Assembly: GCA_046598395.1 (NCBI GenBank)
Contig: JBKJIQ010000036.1
Coordinates: 62,001 to 126,000 of the forward strand
DNA length: 64,000 nucleotides
Direction: 5' to 3'
From: JAENVU01 sp046598395
GTDB taxonomy: Bacteria > Actinomycetota > Acidimicrobiia > IMCC26256 > JAENVU01
The position numbers and the translations under genes are program-made. Within the stretch, counting starts at the first letter, position 1. The number at the start of each line of letters is the position of its first letter. Below the pieces are notes generated by a model. The model made no database searches. It was given only the letters and a program-made list of their open reading frames with translations, and was not told where the DNA came from. This document shows positions 17,547 to 25,399 of this stretch, one piece after another.

Positions 17547-18461
17547 TCACGTCCGGCATCGCACGACGGCATCCACCATCTGCAGCGCAAACACCAGCGC
17601 TATCCCACCGATGGCAATGAAGACCGCGCCAGAAACCAGCCGTCCGCCCGGCCGCGGTGCGCGCGTGAGGCCGATCCCCGGGGGCGGAGTTAACGCGGCG
17701 ATCCGTCGCTCAAGTGCGCGGCGTTCAACCGATGTGACCCCACAGGACGCGAGGTGCTTCAGCGCGGATCGCAGATCGGCCGCGCGTTTCTCTGACCCCC
17801 CTGTGCTGGCGTCATCCGCCCATTCCTCGATGGCGATGCGAAGACTTACTGTGCTCGAACGGACGTGGGGGATCCAACCGAAGACTTGATCAATGACCGT
17901 CGCGACCACGAGGTAGTGCCGATGGTGTAGTCGGTGATGTGCCACCTCGTGGCGAATCACCGCGTCGAGTTCACTCGCAGTGAGTTCGGCCCTGAGACCT
18001 TCGGAAATGATGATCTGAGGTTGCCGGCCCGGGACGCCGACGGCAACGAACTCGGCGGTCGGGATGACCACCACCTCGTAGTGACCCCTGTCGTGATGTT
18101 GCCCAAAGTACGGGTCCACCCGTGCAAACTGCGCATTCATCCGCGCACGGCGAACCGCCGCCAGGCCGCGGCCCGTGGCTGCAACCGCGACCGCAGCCAT
18201 CGCCAGCGCAAGCTCGAGTCCACCGAGCGGCAACCGATGGATCGCCGCATCGCACAGACCGGGGACCCCGAGAGCATCTACCCAATGCAGGATCGCCGGG
18301 GCACCCCACAAGGTGAGACCGAGTACCACACCGATAAACCCGAGCGTGATTGAGGCACGGCCGAGACGAGCAGAACCGGCAGGGCTGAATGATTGATGGC
18401 GATCCAACCAGCCTGGCAAGCCCAAGGAGATGAGGCCACCAAGAATCAATGCCAACGTCAC
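17547..18461 (-). CDS. M56 (BlaR1/M48-like) membrane metallopeptidase
   Basis: The 304-residue protein has several membrane segments at the N-terminus (about residues 2-20, 38-58, 80-97) and one at the C-terminus (~278-297). Between them lies a cytoplasmic domain with the zinc motif DAVIRHEVAHHRLHHRHYL. This is the layout of actinobacterial M56/BlaR1-like peptidases without the penicillin-sensor domain. Its start ATG overlaps the stop of the BlaI-type repressor gene (bases 18458-18461). By analogy the peptidase would relieve repression by the BlaI protein upon a cell-envelope signal. Confidence 0.87.
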   Translation of the reverse strand: MTLALILGGLISLGLPGWLDRHQSFSPAGSARLGRASITLGFIGVVLGLTLWGAPAILHWVDALGVPGLCDAAIHRLPLGGLELALAMAAVAVAATGRGLAAVRRARMNAQFARVDPYFGQHHDRGHYEVVVIPTAEFVAVGVPGRQPQIIISEGLRAELTASELDAVIRHEVAHHRLHHRHYLVVATVIDQVFGWIPHVRSSTVSLRIAIEEWADDASTGGSEKRAADLRSALKHLASCGVTSVERRALERRIAALTPPPGIGLTRAPRPGGRLVSGAVFIAIGGIALVFALQMVDAVVRCRT

Positions 18462-18838
18462 GATGCGCTGCCACGGCGGCGAAGCACGCGACGAAGCTCC
18501 GCCACTTCCTCGGTATCCAGTGCGGCAATGAAATGGGTCAGCGCAGAGCGCGGGTCGCCCGCCGCGGTGAGAAGCTCGTTCATCCGCGTGGCTGCGTATT
18601 CGGTCCGGTTCAGAGTCGGGTGGTATTCGAAGGCTCGACCGCGGCGCCGACGTTCGAGGCGTCCCTTATCCCAGAGCCGTGCCATCGTCGTCATAATCGT
18701 TGTATAGGCCAAACGTCGGTCACGGTTGATGACGAGATGCACTTGGCCGGGAATCAGCCACCCTTCGCCGTCCCACAGCACGTCGAGGACCTTCGCCTCC
18801 AGCTCGCCCCGGGCCAGCGGACGCTTCCTTGAAGTCAT
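18458..18838 (-). CDS. BlaI/MecI/CopY-family transcriptional repressor
   Basis: The 126-residue protein has the winged-helix of the BlaI/MecI family: LARGELEAKVLDVLWDGEGW, then YTTIMTTMARLWDKGRLERRRRGRAFEY. A C-terminal dimerisation segment follows (ALTHFIAALDTEEVAELRRVL). Such repressors bind TAC-N-GTA dyads and are inactivated by the partner M56 protease encoded immediately downstream. I use the ATG at 18838, where homology begins. A dyad at 20039-20054 upstream of the NlpC/P60 gene is a candidate operator. Confidence 0.9.
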   Translation of the reverse strand: MTSRKRPLARGELEAKVLDVLWDGEGWLIPGQVHLVINRDRRLAYTTIMTTMARLWDKGRLERRRRGRAFEYHPTLNRTEYAATRMNELLTAAGDPRSALTHFIAALDTEEVAELRRVLRRRGSAS

Positions 18839-19046
18839 GCTCGAATCGTCGCGGCTCCGTCGATCCGACGCAAGCCGAACCAGATGGAGTGGCACCGGTT
18901 GCTTCACCGTTCCTCCACAGCTTGCGCGTTCTCGGTCAGCCGCCAGATCCCGTCGTCGCGGCAGCTTCATAGGTTCGCGATCGTAGGACCACTCCCCGTT
19001 GGAGTAGCGCGGGCGGACACGCGGTCCGGCCGGGCTACCACTCCAA

Positions 19047-19466
19047 TCACGACACGACGAGCTTTCCGATCATGCCTTCCGCCCGATGGCCCTTCACCGA
19101 GCAATAGAAGCTGTAGGTACCGGGCTTGGTGATCTTCACACCACCACGGGTGGTCTTGCCTCCACCGGCGTGGACGATGTGACCAACCCCCTCGACGGTG
19201 ACGTCGTGCGGGAGATCGGTCGCGGTGAGCACGATGGTTACGGCCTCACCGGCTGCGACCTTGATCGTGGCGGGCTCGAAGCGGTAGGCCTTGGCCAACA
19301 CCACGATCTCACGAGCGCCCGGAACGACGGGCGAACTTTTCTCGGCTCCACCCGAGTCCATCATCGATCCCATCGACGATCCGTGAGTACCACCGGAGCC
19401 GCTGCCGCACGCAGCAAGCACAAGGCTGGCCGCGATGAGCAGCGCGACTGCTGAAAATTTTCGCAT
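19047..19466 (-). CDS. Cupredoxin-domain lipoprotein
   Basis: The 139-residue protein has a lipoprotein signal peptide ending at the lipobox LVLAAC (Cys20) and a Gly/Ser/Met-rich linker. A plastocyanin-like domain follows with the type-1 copper ligands in place: His in TDLPHDVTV, then Cys, His and Met in YSFYCSVKGHRAEGMIG. It should be an outer-face copper or electron-transfer protein. It lies beside a small membrane protein with a Met/His-containing part, upstream of the large copper island, and may be part of copper handling. Confidence 0.88.
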   Translation of the reverse strand: MRKFSAVALLIAASLVLAACGSGSGGTHGSSMGSMMDSGGAEKSSPVVPGAREIVVLAKAYRFEPATIKVAAGEAVTIVLTATDLPHDVTVEGVGHIVHAGGGKTTRGGVKITKPGTYSFYCSVKGHRAEGMIGKLVVS

Positions 19467-19547
19467 TGAGGAACTGCCTTTCGAAGGAATGGTGCCGAGT
19501 CACCTCGACATAACATTGCGTAACGTGCGCCGTTGCCGGCGACGTCA

Positions 19548-19964
19548 TCAACGCCGAAGCACTCCTACGGTGGACAGACGATCCGGTTCGCGCGGCCGGT
19601 CCCGCCCGCGCGCCAAGACATCGCCGGAGCGCGCGGTCACCACGGTCATCGCCAGCACGGGGCCGGGGCCCGCGAGCTGCATCAGCGCCTTGCGGGCCAG
19701 CGACGCGGTGCACTGGTTCGCGCCGTGCGCACCTTGGTTCGCGGATGAGCCCTCTCGCGTCTCAGATACGTGCACACCGTCCTGCGATGCGCGTTGATGA
19801 TCCTTCATCGAAGGTGGCGGCGTGGTGTTGGTGGTGGTCGCGCACCGCGTGGTCGGGCCGATCACGTGCATCGAAAGAACGCCGAGAATCACGATGATCG
19901 CAGCACCAACGACAACAACTGAGAGAGGTCGGCGGACCAAAACTCTGGAGATCACGGCCGCCAT
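19548..19964 (-). CDS. Small membrane protein resembling the DUF6153 group
   Basis: The 138-residue protein has one N-terminal membrane segment (about residues 13-36, PLSVVVVGAAIIVILGVLSMHVIG) and a hydrophilic tail with scattered His and Cys. A second hydrophobic stretch (ALMQLAGPGPVLAMTVV) and the ending REPDRLSTVGVLRR resemble the small actinobacterial proteins called DUF6153. These are often found near copper genes; function is unknown. It is on the same strand as, and just upstream of, the cupredoxin lipoprotein gene, so the two may form a transcript. Confidence 0.55.
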   Translation of the reverse strand: MAAVISRVLVRRPLSVVVVGAAIIVILGVLSMHVIGPTTRCATTTNTTPPPSMKDHQRASQDGVHVSETREGSSANQGAHGANQCTASLARKALMQLAGPGPVLAMTVVTARSGDVLARGRDRPREPDRLSTVGVLRR

Positions 19965-20038
19965 GCGTAGCGAGGTTACTCCGACGTGTCGTCGTAGTAG
20001 GACGCGGCCGCAACGATTTGCAGCACCGCGAACCTACG

Positions 20039-20054
20039 ATCTACCGTCGTAGAT
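20039..20054. promoter_or_regulatory. Candidate BlaI-type operator dyad
   Basis: ATCTAC-CGTC-GTAGAT is a perfect inverted repeat with 6-base arms and a 4-base spacer, containing TAC-N4-GTA as in BlaI/CopY operators. It overlaps a second dyad, CTACGA-N7-TCGTAG (20034-20052). It lies 108 bases upstream of the NlpC/P60 start and 75 bases upstream of the divergent small membrane gene. A BlaI-family repressor is encoded 1.2 kb away. Binding is inferred from pattern only. Confidence 0.4.
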
Positions 20055-20161
20055 ACCGGCCAGAACCCTGATGACTTCGTCGCGTGATGCAGCGCGCGAG
20101 GGCCGAACGAAACGCGCTCCGCAAGGACAAACGATGGCCGTCGGCCACAGAGGGAGTCCCC

Positions 20162-21241
20162 ATGAAGCACCGATTCTCCCGTGCGACCACAGCCGCGCTG
20201 TGCACCACCATGCTGACCGTCGGCACAATCTCCGCGACGGCTACGGGAGCCCCAATCGACGCGAAGCGCGCCGAGGCCGAACGGCTCCAGCAACAGATCA
20301 ACGAGAACGGAATGAAGATCTCGTCGCTCGGTGAGCAGTACAACGGCGCGCAGCTCGCGCTCGACGAAGCCCGTGCGCGGGTCGCCGACGCGGAAACACG
20401 CCTCACGACTGCGCGCCGTCGCACACTTCGGATTGAGAGACTCCTCAAGCGACGAGCCGTAGCGCTGTATCGATCCTCGAGCCAAGCGACGCCGTTGGAC
20501 GCGATCAACGCGTCGGGGCTCGCCGAGTTGGCATCCCGCAGCAAGTACGCCGCAGCCGCAGCGGAACATGACGCCGCGCTGATCGAACAGTTCCAGCGAT
20601 CTCGCGATGCACTCCGCGTGCAACGCTTGCAGTTCCGCCGTCAACAAGACCAGGCCCAGGCGCAACGCGATGCCGCCGCGCTTGCGCGCGCGTCGATCGA
20701 GTCCGCCAACGCGCTTCAGCAACAGCTCCTCGGCAAGGTGAAGGGCGATATCGCCACACTCATGGCCGCTGAGCAGAAACGTCGAGACGACGATGCTCGC
20801 CGTTCCGCGCTGGCGCGAGTACAACCGCGGCCGGCGCCGCGCGGTGTCGATCCCGGTCCGGTCGGAGGCAACTTCCCCGACATCCCAACGTCCGGGAACA
20901 TCGCGGCAGTCATCGCCTACGCCCGAGCACAGATCGGCAAGCCATACGTCTTTGCGACCGCAGGACCCGAAACCTTCGATTGTTCCGGTCTCACCATGAT
21001 GGCCTGGCGTCAGGCTGGGGTGTCGATGAATCACTTCTCCGGTTCGCAGTTCAACCAGTTCCCACACGTGTCGATCAGCCAGCTCCAACCCGGAGACCTC
21101 GTCTTCAAGGGACCCGGCGGCGTCGACCATGTGGCGTTGTATATCGGTGGCGGGATGCAGATCGCCGCGACCCACACTGGGAGCTTCGTCAAGCTCCAGC
21201 CGCTCGGCTCGCCTTTGAGCGGGGCCGTCCGGCCGGGATAG
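20162..21241 (+). CDS. Secreted NlpC/P60 peptidoglycan endopeptidase (RipA-like)
   Basis: The 359-residue protein has a signal peptide (residues 1-30, ending near TATGA) and a long coiled-coil region (about residues 32-215) rich in Ala, Arg and Gln. A C-terminal NlpC/P60 domain follows with catalytic Cys in TFDCSGLTMMAW, His in VDHVALYIGGG and a third polar residue near AATHTGSF. This is the layout of mycobacterial RipA-type D,L-endopeptidases that cut the stem peptide during cell division. The ATG at 20162 starts the signal peptide. The upstream dyad suggests control by the nearby BlaI-type repressor. Confidence 0.9.
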   Translation: MKHRFSRATTAALCTTMLTVGTISATATGAPIDAKRAEAERLQQQINENGMKISSLGEQYNGAQLALDEARARVADAETRLTTARRRTLRIERLLKRRAVALYRSSSQATPLDAINASGLAELASRSKYAAAAAEHDAALIEQFQRSRDALRVQRLQFRRQQDQAQAQRDAAALARASIESANALQQQLLGKVKGDIATLMAAEQKRRDDDARRSALARVQPRPAPRGVDPGPVGGNFPDIPTSGNIAAVIAYARAQIGKPYVFATAGPETFDCSGLTMMAWRQAGVSMNHFSGSQFNQFPHVSISQLQPGDLVFKGPGGVDHVALYIGGGMQIAATHTGSFVKLQPLGSPLSGAVRPG

Positions 21242-21295
21242 CGCAGCAGGGCGCTATCCTCTGCACCGGCACTGCAAAGAGTTCTGGGGGAACAC

Positions 21296-21874
21296 ATGGA
21301 CGACCATTCGCTTGATCCATCCACCGAGCCGATGCCGCTCAACGCGTTGCTCCGATATCTGGTCGCCGCACTCCTCCTCGGGGCAGCCGGGTTCCATTTC
21401 GGAGCGATGGGCGAGCACTCCGGCGTGTCCTGGACCCATGGACTCTTCTTCGCATCGGCCGCGTGGGCCCAAGTTGGGATCGGCGTACTCCTGCTGTTCA
21501 AGCCGTCGCGACGTGTAGTTTCCATCGGCATTCTCGCCAACATTGCGATCCTCGCCCTCTGGGTCTTGACCCGCACGGTCGGGCTCGCGATCGGAGGCGA
21601 CGGGACACCGGAGGCTTGGGGAACGATCGACACCCTGTGCGCGTTGCTCGAGACCTTTGGGCTCGTCGGACTGTGCGCCCTACTCGTGGTTCCGGGCCGC
21701 GAACGGCTCGTCAACCGACGTGCCGCCATCGCCGGGGTCGCGGCCGTGTGGGCCGGCGTCGTCATCCTGACCTCACTCGCGTTCAGCCCCGCAGTCGCCG
21801 CCACCGACGGTCACGACCACTCCGGTGGCCCGAAGCACGGCGACCACTCCGGCATGCAGATGCCAATGCCCTGA
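21296..21874 (+). CDS. Multi-pass membrane protein with His/Met-rich C-terminal tail
   Basis: The 192-residue protein has four to five membrane segments (about residues 16-36, 50-70, 80-100, 115-133, 145-168). It ends in a short tail, DGHDHSGGPKHGDHSGMQMP, crowded with His, Asp and Met, a composition typical of copper or other metal-binding tails. A GGGGA ribosome-binding site lies 5 bases before the ATG. No family is recognised. It lies between the cupredoxin region and the metal-ATPase remnant, which supports a metal-related role. Confidence 0.75.
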   Translation: MDDHSLDPSTEPMPLNALLRYLVAALLLGAAGFHFGAMGEHSGVSWTHGLFFASAAWAQVGIGVLLLFKPSRRVVSIGILANIAILALWVLTRTVGLAIGGDGTPEAWGTIDTLCALLETFGLVGLCALLVVPGRERLVNRRAAIAGVAAVWAGVVILTSLAFSPAVAATDGHDHSGGPKHGDHSGMQMPMP

Positions 21875-22012
21875 ATCAAGACCGCGGCAAGCGCGAACAT
21901 CGCGTAGGCAATGACGTGTCGACGGTGTTGACGCTGGAGATCGGCTTGGAGCGCGGCCTGAGCCTGTTGTCGTTGCGTCTTTCTTGCAATCGGTTCACGC
22001 GCCGCGCGGCGT

Positions 22013-22116
22013 CGATCGACCGTGTCCTGTGGATCGAGGATGCCACGTTCCGCGAGCTCGACGCGATGGCGTACGACCCGGTCGGTGGGATGACCGCGCC
22101 GACGACGCCGGGATGA
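22013..22116 (+). pseudogene. 3' remnant of an ABC ATPase with YHS tail
   Basis: The frame ends with DRVLWIEDATFRELDAMAYD and then PVGGMTAP, which matches the region at 27.2 kb where the intact ABC ATPase (DRTLWLEDGAFRALDAMVSD, PVCAMTVQP) runs into its YHS domain. Here the domain stops after a few residues and the YHS Cys is replaced by Gly. The stop codon overlaps the ATG of the next hydrolase gene (ATGA at 22113-22116), so the remnant keeps an old operon junction. The upstream sequence (21875-22012) has no recognisable part of the ATPase. Confidence 0.65.
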
Positions 22117-22940
22117 GCACACCAGACCCCACAGACCGCGCCGAAGCGTTGCCCACCGATGACCTGTTCGTGGGTCGATGGGGAGCCGGGCCACCCGTCG
22201 TCCTACTCCACGGCCTCGGCGCCTCGTCGCGCTACTGGGACACACTCGCCGCGCGACATCCTCCGTTCCGCGCGACTGCGCCGGACCTGCTCGGCTTCGG
22301 TCGCTCGCCGAAGCCCGCCGACGCGACCTATGACATCGATTGCCACGTCGCGAGCATCGCACCACTGATCACACCCGGCAGTGTCCTCGTCGGTCACTCC
22401 ACCGGCGCGCTCATCGCCGCTGCCGTCGGGGCACGACACCCGGACCGGGTACGGGCCCTTGTGCTGATTGGCATGCCCGCGTATGACACCCCGGAGGAAG
22501 CACAACGCGCGATCGCCCGACTCGGGTGGCTCGCCCGAACCACCGCAGAGAACCGCGCCTCCGCCCGTTGGATTTGCGCAGCGATGTGTCGCCTTCGTCC
22601 CCTCGCCGCAGCAGCCGCCCCACTCATGACCCGCGATCTTCCCGCCGCCGTTGCACGCGACGCCGTCATGCACACCTGGCCGTCGTACAGCCGCACCCTG
22701 CGTAACGTCGTGCTCGATTACCGCCCCCTGCCCGACCTCATTGCGACCGAACGACCAATCACCCTGCTCTACGGAAATCGTGACACAGAGACCACTGGGG
22801 ACGAAGTCGGACGGCTCAGTGCAGCACTCGAGCGCAGCCGAACGCGGGCGGAAGTACGCGTCGTCGACGGCGACCATCACCTACCCGTTCGTCAGCCGAC
22901 CGTGGTCATCCAGGCCATCGCCGCCGCGACCGCGCAATAG
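22113..22940 (+). CDS. Alpha/beta hydrolase
   Basis: The 275-residue protein has PVVLLHGLGASSRYWDTL, DLLGFGRSPKP, the nucleophile elbow LVGHSTGALIAAAV with the catalytic Ser, and a C-terminal His in VVDGDHHLPVRQ. These are the marks of the alpha/beta hydrolase superfamily (esterases, haloperoxidase-like enzymes). The ATG overlaps the stop of the ABC-ATPase remnant, and the frame upstream is not homologous. The substrate is unknown. Confidence 0.85.
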   Translation: MSTPDPTDRAEALPTDDLFVGRWGAGPPVVLLHGLGASSRYWDTLAARHPPFRATAPDLLGFGRSPKPADATYDIDCHVASIAPLITPGSVLVGHSTGALIAAAVGARHPDRVRALVLIGMPAYDTPEEAQRAIARLGWLARTTAENRASARWICAAMCRLRPLAAAAAPLMTRDLPAAVARDAVMHTWPSYSRTLRNVVLDYRPLPDLIATERPITLLYGNRDTETTGDEVGRLSAALERSRTRAEVRVVDGDHHLPVRQPTVVIQAIAAATAQ

Positions 22941-23221
22941 CGAAGAAGGGCGCGTTCAGCCCGCGTGTGATTCGCCGAAGTGGTGATGGGTGGCGGTGTG
23001 CTGCGCCGTCGTCCTGCGGAGCGGGGGTCTGCAGCGTTGCGATCCCGAAGATGGAGATCCGATGCGCTGGGTGCGGCGTGGTGGTCGACTCGGGTGTTCG
23101 GGTGATGGAATCCAGGACCTTCGCCTCTGCTACGACTTCTCGTAGGAGTTGATGATGAAGCGATGATGGGCGTCCGCGGATGTTGACGAAGAGCGTCGAT
23201 GCTCGCCACGTTGAGCAGCGG

Positions 23222-23690
23222 ATGGCGCGCGATCCCGTCTGCGGGATGATGGTCGACCCGGCCACCGCTCTCCGGAGCGACATCGACGGCCGAACCTTTT
23301 GCTTCTGCAGCAGTGGGTGCCAGCGCACGTTCGATGCCCCCGACGAAGAACTCCGGCGTGTGAAGCGTCGAGTTGACCATCGCGCTGACTGGCGTCTTGG
23401 TGCTCGCGATTCTGCGGGTGGCGGTGTTCCTCGGCCTCGCCGCTGGCACGACGTTGTTGCCGTGGACGCCGATCGACGCGCTGCCCTGGTTCACCTGGGG
23501 CCTGTGGATGATGATCCTGGTCACTCCGGTGCAGTTCATCGGCGGAGCCGGCTTCTACAAGGGCGCGTTCCAGGCGCTTCGCCGCCGGACGATCAACATG
23601 GATCTCCTCGTCGCGCTCAGCACATCGGTTGCGTACTTCTCCAGCGCGATCGTGGTGTTCGCTCCCGACAACGCACCGCAGCCTTCGCTG
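23222..23690 (+). pseudogene. YHS-domain heavy-metal P-type ATPase, N-terminal remnant, frameshifted and truncated
   Basis: From an ATG at 23222 one frame reads ARDPVCGMMVDPATALRSDI and TFCFCSSGCQRTFDAPDEEL, a complete YHS metal-binding domain. The following membrane part (ALTGVLVLAILRVAVF, then VTPVQFIGGAGFYKGAFQAL and RRTINMDLLVALSTSVAYFS) is in a second frame that opens at 23364. Together they form the N-terminal third of a copper-type P1B ATPase. The sequence then breaks off near 23680, before the actuator, CPC and DKTG motifs, so no functional pump can be made. The two pieces could still yield a small YHS protein. Confidence 0.75.
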
Positions 23691-23694
23691 CGGG

Positions 23695-24297
23695 GTGGTC
23701 GCCGGCGTCCTGATGGCGGTCTTCTACGTCGCGGTTGTCCGTAGTGCGTCGGGATCCTGGACCCACCTGTGGGACCAGGTCCGACTGGACTGGGTGTATC
23801 TCACACTCATCCTTGGCGGGTTCGGCACCCAGGTCACCCTGATCGCCGAACTGCGATACCGGCATCGCCTCGACGCGGCGGCGACCGCAACCGGTGGAGT
23901 CGGCGCCGGTGCGGCTGTGTTCCTCACCGTCCTGGGCGCGTCGTGTGCCGACACCACCCCGACCACCGACGCGGTCTTGCCACCCCGCACGATCAAGGCG
24001 GGGTCGGTGAAGCTCACCATCACCCCTACCCGCTTCGACGACCGCGGGGCGAGGTTCGCCATCAGCCTCGACACGCATTCGGGCGAGTTGTCGACGGACC
24101 TCGCGACGTCAGCAACCCTCGACGTGAACGGCAGGGCATGGCCAGCCGTTCGGTGGAGTGGCGGCGGTCCCGGTGGTCACCACCGCTCCGGTGAACTTCG
24201 CTTCAAGTCAGGAGGTCGCGCTCGGGGTACCGCGAGGCTGACGATCGCCGGGTTCCCGACGCTGGTCGAAGCGACCTGGCGTCTTGCCGGGGGTTGA
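23695..24297 (+). CDS. Chimeric membrane protein: MerT-like N-half fused to a lipoprotein-like C-half
   Basis: The frame from a GTG at 23695 encodes about 200 residues. Residues 1-65 hold two membrane segments and VYLTLILGGFGTQVTLIAEL followed by RYRHRLDAAATATGG, resembling the start of small actinobacterial membrane proteins found beside metal-transport genes. At about residue 75 it changes abruptly into AVFLTVLGASCADTTPTTD, which looks like the signal peptide and lipobox of a lipoprotein, followed by a beta-rich exported domain (TIKAGSVKLTITPTRFDD). It looks like a deletion fusion of two genes whose frame survived. The stop lies 1 base before the first FtsX-type permease gene, so it is probably co-transcribed. 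Confidence 0.55.
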   Translation: MVAGVLMAVFYVAVVRSASGSWTHLWDQVRLDWVYLTLILGGFGTQVTLIAELRYRHRLDAAATATGGVGAGAAVFLTVLGASCADTTPTTDAVLPPRTIKAGSVKLTITPTRFDDRGARFAISLDTHSGELSTDLATSATLDVNGRAWPAVRWSGGGPGGHHRSGELRFKSGGRARGTARLTIAGFPTLVEATWRLAGG

Positions 24298-24298
24298 C

Positions 24299-25396
24299 GT
24301 GCCTCGAACGGTCCCGCTCGCCCGCCGCAACCAACTCGCCGAACCTCGCCGCCTCGCCGCCAGCGCCGTCGCCGTCGGCTTGGCGATCATGCTCATCCTG
24401 CTGCTCGACGGCCTCGGTGCCGGGATCACGCGCAGCGTCACCGCCTACGAAGACAACGTCGGCGCCGACCTCTACGTCGCTCAAGCCGGAACCCGCAACT
24501 TCTTCGGTGCGGTCTCACTCATCCCACGCGACACCCTCGAGACCGTGCGGGCGCAGCCCGATGTCGACTGGGCGGCGCAGGTCAGGACCTTTCTCGCGAT
24601 CATCGAGCTCCACGACCGCAAGGTTCCCACCGCGATCGTCGGATGGGTCCCCGGCCAGCGCGGTGGGCCGTGGGTCATCGCGGAGGGGCGAGCCCCTCGA
24701 TCTGACAACGAAGTCGCGATCGGCCGGGCCATGGCGCAGCGTCACGGGTTTCGCGTCGGCGATTCGATCGCCATCATGGGCCGCCGATTCCAGATTGTCG
24801 GTACGAGTGCCGACACCTTCATGCTTTCGTTCGTCTTCATGACGCACCGGGCGACCGACGCGTTGCTCGGTGCGCCGGACACCACCAGCTTCATCCTGAT
24901 CGGCACAGCAAGGCCGGCCGCCGTGCGAGCCGAACTCGCGGCCACCGGCCTGGCCGTACTGGATCGCGACGAGCTCGCACGCCGAGACCTCGCGGTGATG
25001 ACCCGCGCGTACAAGGTTCCGATGAGTGTCATGCGAGCCGTGGCGTTCGTCATCGGAATCCTGGTCGTCGCGCTCAGCGTGTACACCGCCATGATGGACC
25101 GCCGCCGCGAGTACGGCATCCTCAAGGCGATGGGAGCCAACCGCCGACACCTCCTCTCCATGGCATTGCGTCAGACGGTCATCGTTGCGGGCGCAGGCTT
25201 GGTGGCCGGCGGCCTGCTCTTCATGGCCGGCCGCGCACTCATCATGAACCTGCGGCCACAGTTCACCGTTGTGCTCACGGTCGACGCGACCGCGCGGGCC
25301 GTCGCGGCCGCGCTGCTCATGGCCGCCATCGCCGCGCTGCTGCCAGCGCACCAGCTCGCGCGGCTCGAACCGGCCAGCGCCTTCCGGGGTGGATGA
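24299..25396 (+). CDS. FtsX-like ABC transporter permease (first of pair)
   Basis: The 365-residue protein has an N-terminal membrane segment (about residues 20-40), a ~200-residue extracytoplasmic MacB-like domain, and three C-terminal membrane segments. Between the segments lies the family motif DRRREYGILKAMGANRRHLL. Such permeases usually couple ATP hydrolysis to movement of an extracytoplasmic substrate or lipoprotein rather than classic transport. The GTG at 24299 follows the previous stop by 1 base. It forms an operon with a second permease and an ATPase carrying a YHS domain. Confidence 0.87.
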   Translation: MPRTVPLARRNQLAEPRRLAASAVAVGLAIMLILLLDGLGAGITRSVTAYEDNVGADLYVAQAGTRNFFGAVSLIPRDTLETVRAQPDVDWAAQVRTFLAIIELHDRKVPTAIVGWVPGQRGGPWVIAEGRAPRSDNEVAIGRAMAQRHGFRVGDSIAIMGRRFQIVGTSADTFMLSFVFMTHRATDALLGAPDTTSFILIGTARPAAVRAELAATGLAVLDRDELARRDLAVMTRAYKVPMSVMRAVAFVIGILVVALSVYTAMMDRRREYGILKAMGANRRHLLSMALRQTVIVAGAGLVAGGLLFMAGRALIMNLRPQFTVVLTVDATARAVAAALLMAAIAALLPAHQLARLEPASAFRGG

Positions 25397-25399
25397 GCG

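Noticed and set aside
22941..23221. Possible gene between the alpha/beta hydrolase and the YHS remnant
   Set aside because: Frames on both strands are short or Arg/Pro-rich without motif; I see nothing that supports a gene in these ~280 bases.
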